DNA from: Roseburia_C sp900315735
GTDB lineage: Bacteria > Bacillota > Clostridia > Lachnospirales > Lachnospiraceae
Direction: 5' to 3' (one strand)
Assembly (NCBI GenBank): GCA_052118425.1
Contig: JBQKHF010000016.1
DNA: 64,000 nt
How positions within the stretch are numbered: position 1 is the first letter of the stretch; each line of letters opens with the position of its first letter. The notes under the pieces are model-generated. The model had not been told where the DNA came from. It did not search any database and was given only the letters and a program-made list of their open reading frames with translations. Positions 1 to 8,454 of this stretch are shown in pieces. Made by a program: the position numbers and the translations under genes.

Positions 1-71
1 AAGAACATCCTCCTTTGTTTGTATTGTTTTGGTCAACATATACTTTATCACAAAGTTGGATGTTCTTTTTT
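1..71. promoter_or_regulatory. Inverted repeat at left edge, with SD for an off-window gene
   Basis: Ten-base arms AAGAACATCC (1-10) and GGATGTTCTT (58-67) enclose a 47-base loop. On the plus strand the right arm is followed by a T run, as in a terminator. On the minus strand an AAGGAGG ribosome site (complement of 9-15) lies about 8 bases from the edge, so a minus-strand gene probably starts just left of the window. The arm abuts that site, which could mask it. The loop is long for a terminator, so the role is uncertain. The rest of the gap before tex (72-129) shows nothing clear. Confidence 0.4.
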
Positions 72-129
72 ATACTCTATTTAATTTTCCGACCAAAATT
101 TTACGCTACCTTTATCTGTTACCTTTTAT

Positions 130-2271
130 TTACAGTTTCATAGTAAGCTGGATTCTCTGTTTCTTAAGGTCTACACTCATTACTTTTACTTCTACAATAT
201 CTCCCACGCTGACCACTTCCAGCGGATGCTTGATATAGCGTTCACTCATCTGGGAAATGTGTACCAGTCCATCCTGATGTACTCCGATATCCACAAAAGC
301 ACCGAAGTCAATGACATTACGGACAGTTCCTTTCAATACCATTCCCGGTGTCAAATCCTTCATTTCCAGTACATCACTCCGCAGAATCGGTTTTGGCATA
401 TCTTCCCTCGGATCTCTTGCCGGCTTTTCCAGTTCCTTTACAATATCCCGTAAAGTAAGTTCTCCCACTTCCAGTTCTGCTGCCAGTTTCTTATAATCAG
501 AAATCTTCTTGGAAATTCCGGTTAATCCGCCACCGGTTATCTCTTCTTCTGTATAGCCTAATTTTTCCAAAAGTTTTCTGGTTGCTTCATAGCTTTCCGG
601 ATGCACACCAGTTGCATCCAGTGGATTCTTTCCGCCGGTAATACGAAGGAATCCGGCACACTGCTCATATGCCTTCGGTCCTAATTTTGCCACTTTTAAA
701 AGCTGGCTTCTGGATGCAAATTTTCCATTTTCTTCCCGGTATGCCACGATATTTTTCGCAATCACTTTACTGATACCGGAAATATATTCCAACAGGGATA
801 CGGATGCGGTATTTAAGTCTACACCAACTTTATTTACACAGTCTTCTACCACACCGCCTAAAGCTTCGCTTAATTTCTTCTGGTTCATGTCATGCTGATA
901 CTGACCGACTCCGATGGATTTCGGGTCAATCTTAACCAGTTCTGCCAGTGGATCCTGCAAACGTCTTGCCATGGAAGTGGCACTTCTTTGTCCCACATCA
1001 AAGTTTGGAAATTCCTCTGTTGCAAGTTTGCTCGCAGAATATACAGAAGCACCGGCTTCATTTACGATGATATACTGCACTTTTACCGGAATCTCTTTTA
1101 ATAAATCCACGATAATCTGCTCTGACTCACGGGATGCAGTTCCATTTCCAAGAGAAATCAGTGTAATATGATACTTGGAAATCAGCTTCTTTAATACTAC
1201 TTTTGCTTCCTCTACCTTATTCTGTGGTGCGGTCGGGTAAATGACCGTCGTATCCAATACTTTTCCGGTCGGATCTACCACTGCAAGCTTACATCCGGTA
1301 CGGAATGCCGGGTCCCAGCCAAGCACAACCTGTCCTGCAATTGGTGGCTGCATCAGAAGCTGCTCTAAGTTCTTTCCAAAGACTTTGATTGCTCCGTCTT
1401 CTGCTTTTTCCGTAAGGTCACTTCGAATTTCACGCTCGATTGCCGGTGCAATCAGACGCTTATAGCTGTCTTCGATCACTGCTTCCAAAACAGGTCTGGT
1501 TATGGCATTATCCTTCGTAATAACTTTTTTCTGTAAATATGGAATAATCTGTTCTTCCGGCACTTCAACTTTTACTGTCAGGATTTTCTCTGCCTCTCCA
1601 CGGTTCAATGCCAGGGTACGATGTCCTGCCATTTTGGCAATCGGCTCATCAAAATCATAATACATTTCATAAACAGATTCTGCTTCCGGATCTTTGGCAG
1701 TAGATACAATCCGTCCATGTTTTACGGTAAGGTCACGGATGCGGATACGGTAATCTGCTTCATCGGAAATATGCTCTGCAATAATGTCCTTGGCACCTTC
1801 CAATGCTTCTTCTGCAGTATGAACTTCTTTTTCTTCGTTGATATATTTTGCTGCCTCTTCTAAGATTGGAGTCTTAATCATCTGAAGACTGATTACATTT
1901 GCCAGCGGCTCTAAGCCCTTCTCTTTGGCGATGGTCGCTCTTGTTCTGCGCTTCGGGCGGTATGGACGATACAAATCATCTACAACTACCAGTGTCTGTG
2001 CTTCTTCTATCTGTTTCCGCAACTCTTCCGTCAGCTTGCCCTGTTCCTCAATGCTGGCAATGACCTGTTCTTTCTTCTCTTCTAAGTTTCTAAGATAAGT
2101 CAGCCGGTCAAATAAGTTACGTAATATTTCATCATTTAATGCGCCGGTTGCTTCTTTTCGATACCGGGCAATAAAAGGAATGGTATTTCCTTCATCAATT
2201 AACTGAATTGCTGCCTGTGCCTGGTTTTTTCTGATTCCAAGTTCTTCGGCAATTTTTGCTGTTATGTCCAT
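130..2271 (-). CDS. tex: Tex family RNA-binding transcription accessory protein
   Basis: A 713-residue cytosolic protein of the Tex/YhgF family, which binds nucleic acid and is linked to transcription and translation quality control. The N-terminal helical Tex domain begins MDITAKIAEELGIRKNQAQA. A YqgF-like RNase H fold follows in the middle (around GWDPAFRTGCKLAVVDPTGK, residues ~320-340). A helix-hairpin-helix pair lies near residues 490-560 (YISGISKVIAKNIVAYRE), and a C-terminal S1 domain near 640-710 (GMVLKGTVRNVIDFGAFVDI). Length is typical for the family. The ATG follows an AGGAAAGGAAA site. It is monocistronic as far as visible and divergent from the small membrane gene at 2414. Confidence 0.95.
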   Translation of the reverse strand: MDITAKIAEELGIRKNQAQAAIQLIDEGNTIPFIARYRKEATGALNDEILRNLFDRLTYLRNLEEKKEQVIASIEEQGKLTEELRKQIEEAQTLVVVDDLYRPYRPKRRTRATIAKEKGLEPLANVISLQMIKTPILEEAAKYINEEKEVHTAEEALEGAKDIIAEHISDEADYRIRIRDLTVKHGRIVSTAKDPEAESVYEMYYDFDEPIAKMAGHRTLALNRGEAEKILTVKVEVPEEQIIPYLQKKVITKDNAITRPVLEAVIEDSYKRLIAPAIEREIRSDLTEKAEDGAIKVFGKNLEQLLMQPPIAGQVVLGWDPAFRTGCKLAVVDPTGKVLDTTVIYPTAPQNKVEEAKVVLKKLISKYHITLISLGNGTASRESEQIIVDLLKEIPVKVQYIIVNEAGASVYSASKLATEEFPNFDVGQRSATSMARRLQDPLAELVKIDPKSIGVGQYQHDMNQKKLSEALGGVVEDCVNKVGVDLNTASVSLLEYISGISKVIAKNIVAYREENGKFASRSQLLKVAKLGPKAYEQCAGFLRITGGKNPLDATGVHPESYEATRKLLEKLGYTEEEITGGGLTGISKKISDYKKLAAELEVGELTLRDIVKELEKPARDPREDMPKPILRSDVLEMKDLTPGMVLKGTVRNVIDFGAFVDIGVHQDGLVHISQMSERYIKHPLEVVSVGDIVEVKVMSVDLKKQRIQLTMKL

Positions 2272-2306
2272 CTTGTATTTCCTTTCCTGTTGATGCGTTT
2301 GCGCTC

Positions 2307-2312
2307 ATTATA
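2307..2312 (-). promoter_or_regulatory. Extended -10 promoter of tex
   Basis: On the minus strand TGC-TATAAT lies about 36 bases upstream of the tex ATG. The TGn extension compensates for the absence of a good -35. Inferred from motif only. Confidence 0.5.
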
Positions 2313-2354
2313 GCACATCAGGCATTTCTGCAAAAGGGAAGATTTTGGGTTTTA

Positions 2355-2383
2355 TTGTTTTTTCCGGCAGAAAATGGTATACT
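2355..2383 (+). promoter_or_regulatory. Promoter of the DUF4190-like gene
   Basis: TTGTTT and TATACT are separated by exactly 17 bases, about 30 bases upstream of the start codon at 2414. Confidence 0.55.
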
Positions 2384-2413
2384 GGATTTATTCACGATTT
2401 GAGGAGGTTTACT

Positions 2414-2836
2414 ATGGATTTTCAACAGCAGCCAAATGGCTATCAACCAAATCCCAATTATTCATATAACATGAACCAGGCACCACAGCGTAATTACATG
2501 GACAAACGTTCCACCGGACTTGCCACCGCATCTATTGCTCTTGGCATTGTCTCCATTGTAACTTTCTGTTGTTTGTATGCAGCACTGCCTTGCGGGGCAC
2601 TTGCCATTATTTTAGGACTTCTTTCCCGTGGCGGCGAGATGACTTTCTCCACCACCGGTAAAATCGGTATCATCCTTGGAATTATCGGTCTTGTACTTAC
2701 TATTGCACTTTATGCTTTCGTCATTGTCATGATGTTTACCAACGCCGATTTCATCAACCAGATGTCCAATGGAAATGCGGCTGATTACAACGAACTGATG
2801 CGGCAGTTTAATGAAATGAATCAGATGTACCAGTAA
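2414..2836 (+). CDS. Small two-helix membrane protein, DUF4190-like
   Basis: 140 residues. The start at 2414 is chosen because GAGGAGG sits 6 bases upstream; longer upstream reading lacks a site. The N-terminal ~45 residues are hydrophilic and rich in Asn, Gln, Pro and Tyr. They are followed by two hydrophobic segments (around ASIALGIVSIVTFCCLYAAL and GIILGIIGLVLTIALYAFVI) with a short loop containing G-L-L-S-R-G. The C-terminal tail is Asn/Met/Gln-rich. This layout matches DUF4190-type proteins, whose function is not established. It is transcribed alone and ends in a bidirectional terminator shared with the DUF975 gene. Confidence 0.75.
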   Translation: MDFQQQPNGYQPNPNYSYNMNQAPQRNYMDKRSTGLATASIALGIVSIVTFCCLYAALPCGALAIILGLLSRGGEMTFSTTGKIGIILGIIGLVLTIALYAFVIVMMFTNADFINQMSNGNAADYNELMRQFNEMNQMYQ

Positions 2837-2850
2837 ATATATGTAAAAGC

Positions 2851-2895
2851 AAAAATGTCAGGAAACCAATTGTGATTTCCTGACATTTTTCTTTT
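2851..2895. terminator. Bidirectional intrinsic terminator
   Basis: Stem AAAATGTCAGGAAA / TTTCCTGACATTTT with a short loop. It is flanked by A and T runs, so it can serve both the plus-strand gene ending at 2836 and the minus-strand gene ending at 2907. Confidence 0.85.
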
Positions 2896-2906
2896 TATAC
2901 TTATTC

Positions 2907-3728
2907 TTATACTGAAGCACTCCATGTACTGTACTGTGGATTCTGCTGCTGTGTTCCATATGGATTTGTCTGATTATCTATCCGGTCTAATTCTCCTGTA
3001 ATGTCACGATAGAATGTGACCTGGGTCTGTGTAAAGTATGGTCCAATCCACAGGAAACCGATTCCAAATGAAAGGAGTCCAAGTAATGACCATCCAAGGA
3101 AGCTTAGCATGATATAGAAATATCTTCCCTTGTTGCCCTGCATCAGCTGTTTGCTCTCCCGCATTGCCTGCCGGATTCCCTTGGTGTTATCCTCAAGTAA
3201 TATTAAAAATAACATGGAATATTTTAAGGAAAGAATAAAAGCAATCACTTCTCCTCCAATTCCAAGTACACACATAGCTACTACATAGCCGATAAAAATT
3301 CCCTCTGTGATTTTCATGCTGCCGGAAATGGCAGTTACATACATTCCAACAGAGACTGCGATTGCCGGAAGCATCGGGATTAATACCACAACCATAAATA
3401 AAAGGTATGCCAGAATGTATTTATCCGGATGATGGTTGAATCCATAGAACATATCGGTAAACTTATATGGCTGCTTTCTTCCCATTCGCAGGGCAATCTG
3501 GAGAATTCCTATATTTAAAACAACACCCAGCAATGCCAGTACAAATGCTGCCACATAATAAATTGCCCACTCCATTTTTCCGGAATACGGTGTTAAATTC
3601 CAGGAAAAGAACATGGTCGGCAAAGTTACGATTAACTGCGATACCACCATGGCTCCCATGGGTAATCCATAATGTCCGGTAAGATTTTCTCTTGCAATAC
3701 GTTTTATTTCTGCTGATTTTCTTTTCAT
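2907..3728 (-). CDS. DUF975 family integral membrane protein
   Basis: 273 residues. The N-terminus MKRKSAEIKRIARENLTGHY is the hallmark start of DUF975 proteins. About six membrane segments follow. The amphipathic stretch around LLEDNTKGIRQAMRESKQLM between late helices is also typical. The C-terminal ~35 residues are polar, Gln/Asn/Tyr-rich and predicted cytosolic. DUF975 proteins are common in Lachnospiraceae and lack an assigned function. The gene sits 18 bases downstream of the HExxH gene at 3747-4217 and is probably cotranscribed with it. Confidence 0.85.
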   Translation of the reverse strand: MKRKSAEIKRIARENLTGHYGLPMGAMVVSQLIVTLPTMFFSWNLTPYSGKMEWAIYYVAAFVLALLGVVLNIGILQIALRMGRKQPYKFTDMFYGFNHHPDKYILAYLLFMVVVLIPMLPAIAVSVGMYVTAISGSMKITEGIFIGYVVAMCVLGIGGEVIAFILSLKYSMLFLILLEDNTKGIRQAMRESKQLMQGNKGRYFYIMLSFLGWSLLGLLSFGIGFLWIGPYFTQTQVTFYRDITGELDRIDNQTNPYGTQQQNPQYSTWSASV

Positions 3729-3746
3729 CTATCTTAAGCTCCTGTT

Positions 3747-4217
3747 TTATTTTCTTGTGTCAATTCTGGCTCCGGTCAAATCTGCCGCATCCTGACTCTT
3801 CCGCTCCTGCTGATAAGGATTCGTTTCGTTCGGATACTTAATCGTAGTGTTGGTCTCTCCCCCTGCCACATATACTCTCCCGCACTCCGGACATACGCCG
3901 GTGCGAAGCGTTACGCTTGCAGATACCACCTGACCATTTCCTTCTGCCGCCTTGGTATAAGCATTGGAAACATGTTCTGCCTCATGGGCTGCCACACGGA
4001 TTCCTGCTGCCTCCGGAGAAATGTGGGAAGCTGATTTAAAAGAAACATTCTCGTTGGAACCATCCTGATATTTCCGGTTCTTACAGGTCTGGCATTCGCC
4101 CTTGCTGCCATCTGCCGCTCCGGTACTCTTCGCATCTGCGTCAGTTCTGACCCCATATGTATTATTGTATCCGGTATCATATCCTGTGTCTTTCGGATTC
4201 CATCCATCAATCTGCAT
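3747..4217 (-). CDS. Small HExxH putative metalloprotease, SprA-related
   Basis: 156 residues from the ATG at 4217, which follows AAGGAGGAG. An upstream in-frame extension to 4328 has no ribosome site. The core reads R-V-A-A-H-E-A-E-H-V, a zinc-binding HExxH near residue 80, followed by a C-P-E-C pair and Y-V-A-G-G-E-T. That resembles the HE..H and Y.VGGEV landmarks of SprA-related proteins (Pfam SprA family). A second C-x-x-C (GECQTCKNRK) lies near residue 40. The N-terminus is polar, and there is no signal peptide or membrane segment, so it is predicted cytosolic. Family placement is my reading of motifs. The protein is much shorter than SprA, and peptidase activity is unproven. Confidence 0.6.
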   Translation of the reverse strand: MQIDGWNPKDTGYDTGYNNTYGVRTDADAKSTGAADGSKGECQTCKNRKYQDGSNENVSFKSASHISPEAAGIRVAAHEAEHVSNAYTKAAEGNGQVVSASVTLRTGVCPECGRVYVAGGETNTTIKYPNETNPYQQERKSQDAADLTGARIDTRK

Positions 4218-4371
4218 AAACCACTCCTCCTTCCAAAGTCTGAAAAAAGTGTCTCTTTTTATTATACACATATCTTGGTTGAAACACAATAACTTTGACT
4301 TTCCCTTGTGACAATTGTATACTACCAACAGATTCTATATTTTGTTTGAATACAGATTTGCGAGGATTTAT

Positions 4372-4824
4372 ATGAAAAAGAAAAAAACGTCCACTGCTAT
4401 GGACAACGGATTATATATCACCGGCTGGTGCATCATAGGCACACTTCTTCTGCTGGTGCTTTTTATAAAAGCAACGAATATCCAGCTTTCAAAATATCTT
4501 TTTCCCTGCGTGCTTCACAGCTTGACCGGACTTTACTGTCCCGGCTGCGGCGGCACCAGAGCGGTAGCATTTTTACTGCATGGAGATTTCCTGCACTCGC
4601 TGGTTTATCATCCCTTTGTGCCATATGTCTTTGTGCTCTGTGCCTGGTTTATGATTTCCCAGACTATTGAGCGGCTCTCCAAAGGAAAGCTTCGCATTGG
4701 CATGCATTTCCGGGAAGTATTTCTTTGGATTGCACTGGCTATTATTATTATAAATTTCATTGTAAAAAATGTGGCTCTTCTTTTCTTCCAGATTGATCTT
4801 ATGCCACTCACCCATATATCATAA
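4372..4824 (+). CDS. DUF2752 family membrane protein
   Basis: 150 residues from the ATG at 4372, preceded by GAGGA. It carries the family signature L-Y-C-P-G-C-G-G-T-R-A after the first membrane helix, and two or three further hydrophobic segments. The function of DUF2752 proteins is unknown; the paired cysteines suggest metal or redox involvement, which is inference. It stands alone between two minus-strand genes. Confidence 0.85.
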   Translation: MKKKKTSTAMDNGLYITGWCIIGTLLLLVLFIKATNIQLSKYLFPCVLHSLTGLYCPGCGGTRAVAFLLHGDFLHSLVYHPFVPYVFVLCAWFMISQTIERLSKGKLRIGMHFREVFLWIALAIIIINFIVKNVALLFFQIDLMPLTHIS

Positions 4825-4856
4825 TATATAATGTATCTTATATCAAAACCTACAGG

Positions 4857-4876
4857 AGCTGCCACCGGCAGCTTTT
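4857..4876 (+). terminator. Weak intrinsic terminator after the DUF2752 gene
   Basis: Stem AGCTGCC/GGCAGCT with a 3-base loop and a four-T tail, 33 bases past the stop codon. Confidence 0.55.
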
Positions 4877-4891
4877 CCCGGACGCTTAACG

Positions 4892-5020
4892 AGAACAAAG
4901 AATGTGCCTTGGCACATTCTCGCGCCTGCGTCGGTCACTTGCGACATCTACCTTATACGCCGCAGTGCGCATCCTCGCGGAGCGTTTTTTACTTTACAGG
5001 AAAGCAATTTCCTGTAAAGT
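4892..5020. repeat. 129-base interspersed element, copy 1
   Basis: It matches 36847-36975 at 126 of 129 positions. The left end is a hairpin AGAATGTGCC/GGCACATTCT (4899-4920). The right end is a 13-base stem ACTTTACAGGAAA / TTTCCTGTAAAGT with a 4-base loop (4991-5020). It lies 15 bases beyond the glpK stop codon. It has no ORF shared between the copies in a conserved gene-like context. Confidence 0.85.
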
Positions 5021-5035
5021 GAGAAAGGAAGAGGC

Positions 5036-6550
5036 TTACGCCTCTTCCTCTTCTTCTGTATCTTTTGCCCATCCAAAGGCATATTTTACTGCCTTCTTCC
5101 AGCCTTTTAATTTCTTCTGTCTCTCTTCTTCTTCCATCTGTGGATGGAATACCCGCTCTATCTGCTGGTTCTTTATTACATCTTCCTTGGTCTTCCAGTA
5201 GCCTACTGCAAGTCCTGCCAGATACGCCGCACCCTTTGCTGTCGTCTCTACACATGCCGGACGATTGACCGGAGCCTGTATCATGTCTGACTGGAACTGC
5301 ATCAGGAAATTATTGGCACTGGCTCCGCCATCCACATTTAAGGAACGGATTTCGATTCCGGCATCCGCTTCCATAGCAGAGATAACGCCTTCCACCTGAT
5401 AAGCGATGGATTCCAGCGTTGCCCGGATGATATGATTCTTATTGGTTCCTCTGGTAATTCCCACAATCGTTCCTCTTGCATACTGATCCCAGTACGGAGC
5501 ACCCAGCCCGGTAAATGCAGGAACCACATAACAGCCATGGGTTCCTTTTACTTTGGTTGCCATATACTCTGAATCCGATGCGGAGTCAATGAGACGCATA
5601 CCATCACGCAGCCACTGGATTGCCGCACCTGCCACAAAGATGGATCCTTCCAGTGCATAATTTACTTTGCCATCCAAGCCCCAGGCAATGGTGGTGACCA
5701 GTCCGTTTTCCGAAAATACCGGACGTTCTCCTGTATTCATCAAAAGGAAACAGCCTGTACCATATGTATTCTTCGCTTCTCCTTCGGAAAAGCAGGTCTG
5801 TCCGAATAAAGCTGCCTGCTGGTCTCCTGCTGCACCGGCAATCGGTATCGCACTTCCAAAATATGCCGGGTCTGTATAACCGTATACACAGCTTGATGGC
5901 ATCGGCTTTGGCAGCATGCTCTCCGGAATATCAAGCTCTGCCAGAATGTCTTTATCCCAGGTTAATGTATTTATATTAAAAAGCATGGTTCTTGACGCAT
6001 TGGAATAATCGGTTACATGCGCTTCCCCTTTGGTCAGCTTCCAGATCAGCCAGGTCTCTACCGTTCCAAAAAGCAGCTTTCCCTCTTCTGCTAATTTCCT
6101 TGCATCCTTTACATTATCTAAAATCCACTTAATCTTCGTCGCCGAAAAATACGCATCAATAATCAATCCTGTTTTCTTACGATAAGAATCTTCCAAGCCC
6201 TTTTTCTTTAATGCATCTGCAATATCAGAGGTCCGGCGGCACTGCCAGACTATCGCATTATAAATCGGTTCGCCGGTCTCTTTGTTCCATACAATTGCCG
6301 TCTCTCTCTGGTTGGTAATTCCAATGGCTGCAATATCCGCTGCTGTAGCACCAATCTTAGACATTGCCTCTACTGCTACCCCAAGCTGTGTCGACCATAT
6401 CTCATTGGCATCATGTTCTACCCACCCCGGATTCGGGAACATCTGACGGAATTCTTTCTGTGCCATACTACAGATTTCACCGGCTTCATTAAAGAGAATA
6501 CATCGGTTACTGGTGGTTCCGGCGTCCAGCGCCATAATAAATTTTGACAT
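5036..6550 (-). CDS. glpK: Glycerol kinase
   Basis: 504 residues, the usual length. It phosphorylates glycerol to sn-glycerol 3-phosphate with ATP in the cytosol. The FGGY-family fold is evident: N-terminal phosphate loop ALDAGTTSNRCILFN, and R-E-T-A-I-V-W-N near residue 83. A-G-D-Q-Q-A-A-L-F-G lies near residue 245, and the FGGY C-terminal block V-D-G-G-A-S-A-N-N-F near 405. The segment before A-G-D-Q-Q lacks an obvious His at the place where many Firmicutes GlpK proteins are phosphorylated by HPr, so that control may be absent (inference from memory of the family). No glycerol facilitator or glpD is adjacent. The start is supported by AGGAGGG, which lies inside a hairpin (see 6557-6610). 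Confidence 0.95.
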   Translation of the reverse strand: MSKFIMALDAGTTSNRCILFNEAGEICSMAQKEFRQMFPNPGWVEHDANEIWSTQLGVAVEAMSKIGATAADIAAIGITNQRETAIVWNKETGEPIYNAIVWQCRRTSDIADALKKKGLEDSYRKKTGLIIDAYFSATKIKWILDNVKDARKLAEEGKLLFGTVETWLIWKLTKGEAHVTDYSNASRTMLFNINTLTWDKDILAELDIPESMLPKPMPSSCVYGYTDPAYFGSAIPIAGAAGDQQAALFGQTCFSEGEAKNTYGTGCFLLMNTGERPVFSENGLVTTIAWGLDGKVNYALEGSIFVAGAAIQWLRDGMRLIDSASDSEYMATKVKGTHGCYVVPAFTGLGAPYWDQYARGTIVGITRGTNKNHIIRATLESIAYQVEGVISAMEADAGIEIRSLNVDGGASANNFLMQFQSDMIQAPVNRPACVETTAKGAAYLAGLAVGYWKTKEDVIKNQQIERVFHPQMEEEERQKKLKGWKKAVKYAFGWAKDTEEEEEA

Positions 6551-6556
6551 AAAAAT

Positions 6557-6610
6557 ACCCTCCTGAAATTATATTTATACCCTTAGTACAATTATAATTT
6601 CCGGGAGGGT
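6557..6610 (-). terminator. Hairpin serving as hom terminator and covering the glpK SD
   Basis: On the minus strand the arm ACCCTCCCGGAAATTATA (6610-6593) can pair with TATAATTTCAGGAGGGT (6573-6557) with one bulge. It is followed by TATTTTT. The 3-prime arm contains the AGGAGGG ribosome site of glpK. Confidence 0.6.
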
Positions 6611-6619
6611 TTTTCGCAA
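6591..6619 (-). promoter_or_regulatory. glpK promoter inside the hairpin arm
   Basis: TTGCGA (6619-6614) and TATAAT (6596-6591) on the minus strand are 17 bases apart. The predicted start near 6584 excludes the 5-prime arm of the hairpin. Confidence 0.55.
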
Positions 6620-7819
6620 CTATTTTACACGAATCATCTGAAGAATATCAGCAAGTTTTGCTGCTTTCTCTTCATATGCTGCTTCTGTCATTTCTTCTGT
6701 TACAAATCCAAGTTCTCCGCTTACACCTTCTGCCGCAACGAACTCAACTGCGCCGAACGCATCCTTTACTGCTGCTTCGTCTGCTTTGGTACGAACAAAG
6801 AAACGATTGGTTACCATCTTATAATCTGCAAGCTCTAATTTCTCCGGTCTCCATTCCATTGGAAGGTTGGTATCTTTGAATTTTGCAATTTCAACCATAT
6901 CAGCTACAACTGCGCTGGCGGTTGGAAGCTTTCCTGCTCCACTTCCGTAGAACATTGCATCTCCTAATACATTACCATGTACAAAAATTGCATTGAATAC
7001 ATCATTTACCGGATACAGTGGATGCTCCTGTGGAAGCATACATGGAGATACCATTGCACAATAGCTGTCTCCTACTTTACGGCTGGTTGCCAGTAATTTA
7101 ATGGCTTTACCCATTGCTTTTGCATATTTGATATCAGTTGCACTGATTTTGGTAATTCCTTCCGTATGAATGTCATTGAAGTCTACCTGCTGTCCGCATA
7201 CTAAAGAAGTTAAGATTGCAATCTTACGGCATGCATCATAGCCTTCTACATCGGCAGTTGGATCTTTCTCTGCATATCCTTTATCCTGTGCATCCTTTAA
7301 TACATCTGCGAATTCAGAACCCTCTACGCTCATCTTGGTAAGCATATAGTTGGTCGTTCCGTTTAAGATACCGGTAATCTCTTCGATTACATCTGCAGTC
7401 AGGCAGGAATTTAACGGACGGATAATCGGGATACCGCCTCCTACGCTGGCTTCAAACAGGAAGTTCACATTTTTCTCTTTGGCAAGTGCAATCAGTTCTG
7501 CACCTTTCTCTGCTACCAATGCCTTATTTGAGGTTGTTACATGTTTTCCTGCCTCTAACATGGCACGGACAAAGGTATATGCCGGTTCTACACCGCCCAT
7601 TGTCTCAACTACCATGCCAATCTCAGGGTCTTCTGCAATTACTTTGTAATCATGTACGATTTTATCCTGAATTGGGTCTCCCGGGAAATCCCGTAAATCC
7701 AAAACATATTTTACTTCGATTGCTTCGCCTGCACGTTTTGCAATGCTGTCATGATTGATGTTTAATACTTCTACTACTCCGGAACCAATTGTTCCATATC
7801 CCATTACTGCTGCTTTCAT
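6620..7819 (-). CDS. hom: Homoserine dehydrogenase
   Basis: 399 residues. It reduces aspartate semialdehyde to homoserine for threonine and methionine synthesis. The N-terminal Rossmann motif G-Y-G-T-I-G-S-G-V is followed by the family block E-A-S-V-G-G-G-I-P-I-I-R-P near residue 130. The dimer and catalytic region includes G-T-T-N-Y-M-L-T-K-M and E-K-D-P-T-A-D-V-E-G-Y-D-A near 200. The C-terminal regulatory ACT-like part is short (last ~75 residues). The start has GGAGTG upstream, overlapping the end of the ACT-domain gene, which indicates a two-gene operon. Confidence 0.95.
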   Translation of the reverse strand: MKAAVMGYGTIGSGVVEVLNINHDSIAKRAGEAIEVKYVLDLRDFPGDPIQDKIVHDYKVIAEDPEIGMVVETMGGVEPAYTFVRAMLEAGKHVTTSNKALVAEKGAELIALAKEKNVNFLFEASVGGGIPIIRPLNSCLTADVIEEITGILNGTTNYMLTKMSVEGSEFADVLKDAQDKGYAEKDPTADVEGYDACRKIAILTSLVCGQQVDFNDIHTEGITKISATDIKYAKAMGKAIKLLATSRKVGDSYCAMVSPCMLPQEHPLYPVNDVFNAIFVHGNVLGDAMFYGSGAGKLPTASAVVADMVEIAKFKDTNLPMEWRPEKLELADYKMVTNRFFVRTKADEAAVKDAFGAVEFVAAEGVSGELGFVTEEMTEAAYEEKAAKLADILQMIRVK

Positions 7820-7826
7820 TGTTGTT

Positions 7827-8270
7827 TCACTCCCTGGCTAATATTTTCAGATAATGTATTCCATCCTGTCCTTCAATCTTATCTACCATCTGTGACAAAT
7901 CTCCTGTCTCCGGCAGAATATCGATACTCAGTGTCAGGGATGCAATCCCGTTTACCGGTATGGACTGGTGGATGGTTAATATGTTGGCATGAAACTCTGC
8001 CACAATATTCAAAACGGTTGATAATAATCCCGGTGTATCATCTAACTGGATTACCATCGTAATTGTTCTCCCCTTCGCATTGTCGTGAAATGGGAAAATA
8101 TCATCTTTATATTTATAAAATGAACTCCGGCTGATATCTACCTGTTCGGTTGCTTCCTGTACGGATGTTACGCGTCCGGATTCTAAAAGACGTTTCGCTT
8201 CCACTACTTTCAGCAATACCTCTGGTACAGCCTTCTCTTTCAACACAAAATACTTCGTATTCTCTGCCAT
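7827..8270 (-). CDS. ACT domain protein, UPF0735 (PheB-like)
   Basis: 147 residues from the ATG at 8270 (GGAGGGG upstream; a longer frame to 8303 is not supported). The N-terminal half looks like a helix-turn-helix (VTSVQEATEQVDISRSSFYK). The C-terminal half is an ACT domain (MVIQLDDTPGLLSTVLNIVA). This is the organisation of the PheB/UPF0735 family, presumed amino-acid sensors. It lies 7 bases upstream of hom, so a role in sensing threonine or a related amino acid is a reasonable inference. Confidence 0.85.
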   Translation of the reverse strand: MAENTKYFVLKEKAVPEVLLKVVEAKRLLESGRVTSVQEATEQVDISRSSFYKYKDDIFPFHDNAKGRTITMVIQLDDTPGLLSTVLNIVAEFHANILTIHQSIPVNGIASLTLSIDILPETGDLSQMVDKIEGQDGIHYLKILARE

Positions 8271-8376
8271 ATTCCCCTCCGACTGTTTGTGGTACAAATA
8301 CAACTGTTCTCACCAGAAAGATGATAGCACATATAAACAGCCATTACAAGTAAATTTGTCTTTTTTATACAAAAGT

Positions 8377-8411
8377 ACCCATATGGAACCTTTTTCGGAT
8401 TCCATATGGGT
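8377..8411 (-). terminator. Hairpin downstream of the TPM-domain gene
   Basis: Stem ACCCATATGGAA/TTCCATATGGGT around an 11-base loop. The T tail on the minus strand is poor, so efficiency is uncertain. Confidence 0.5.
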
Positions 8412-8454
8412 AAATTGACGAATTTTTATATTTACTTTGCTTATTCGAATGCTT

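Noticed and set aside
4831..5268. Plus-strand ORFs over the 129-base repeat and the glpK end
   Set aside because: No ribosome sites, and the frame is not maintained in the second repeat copy's context; they are repeat and antisense translations.
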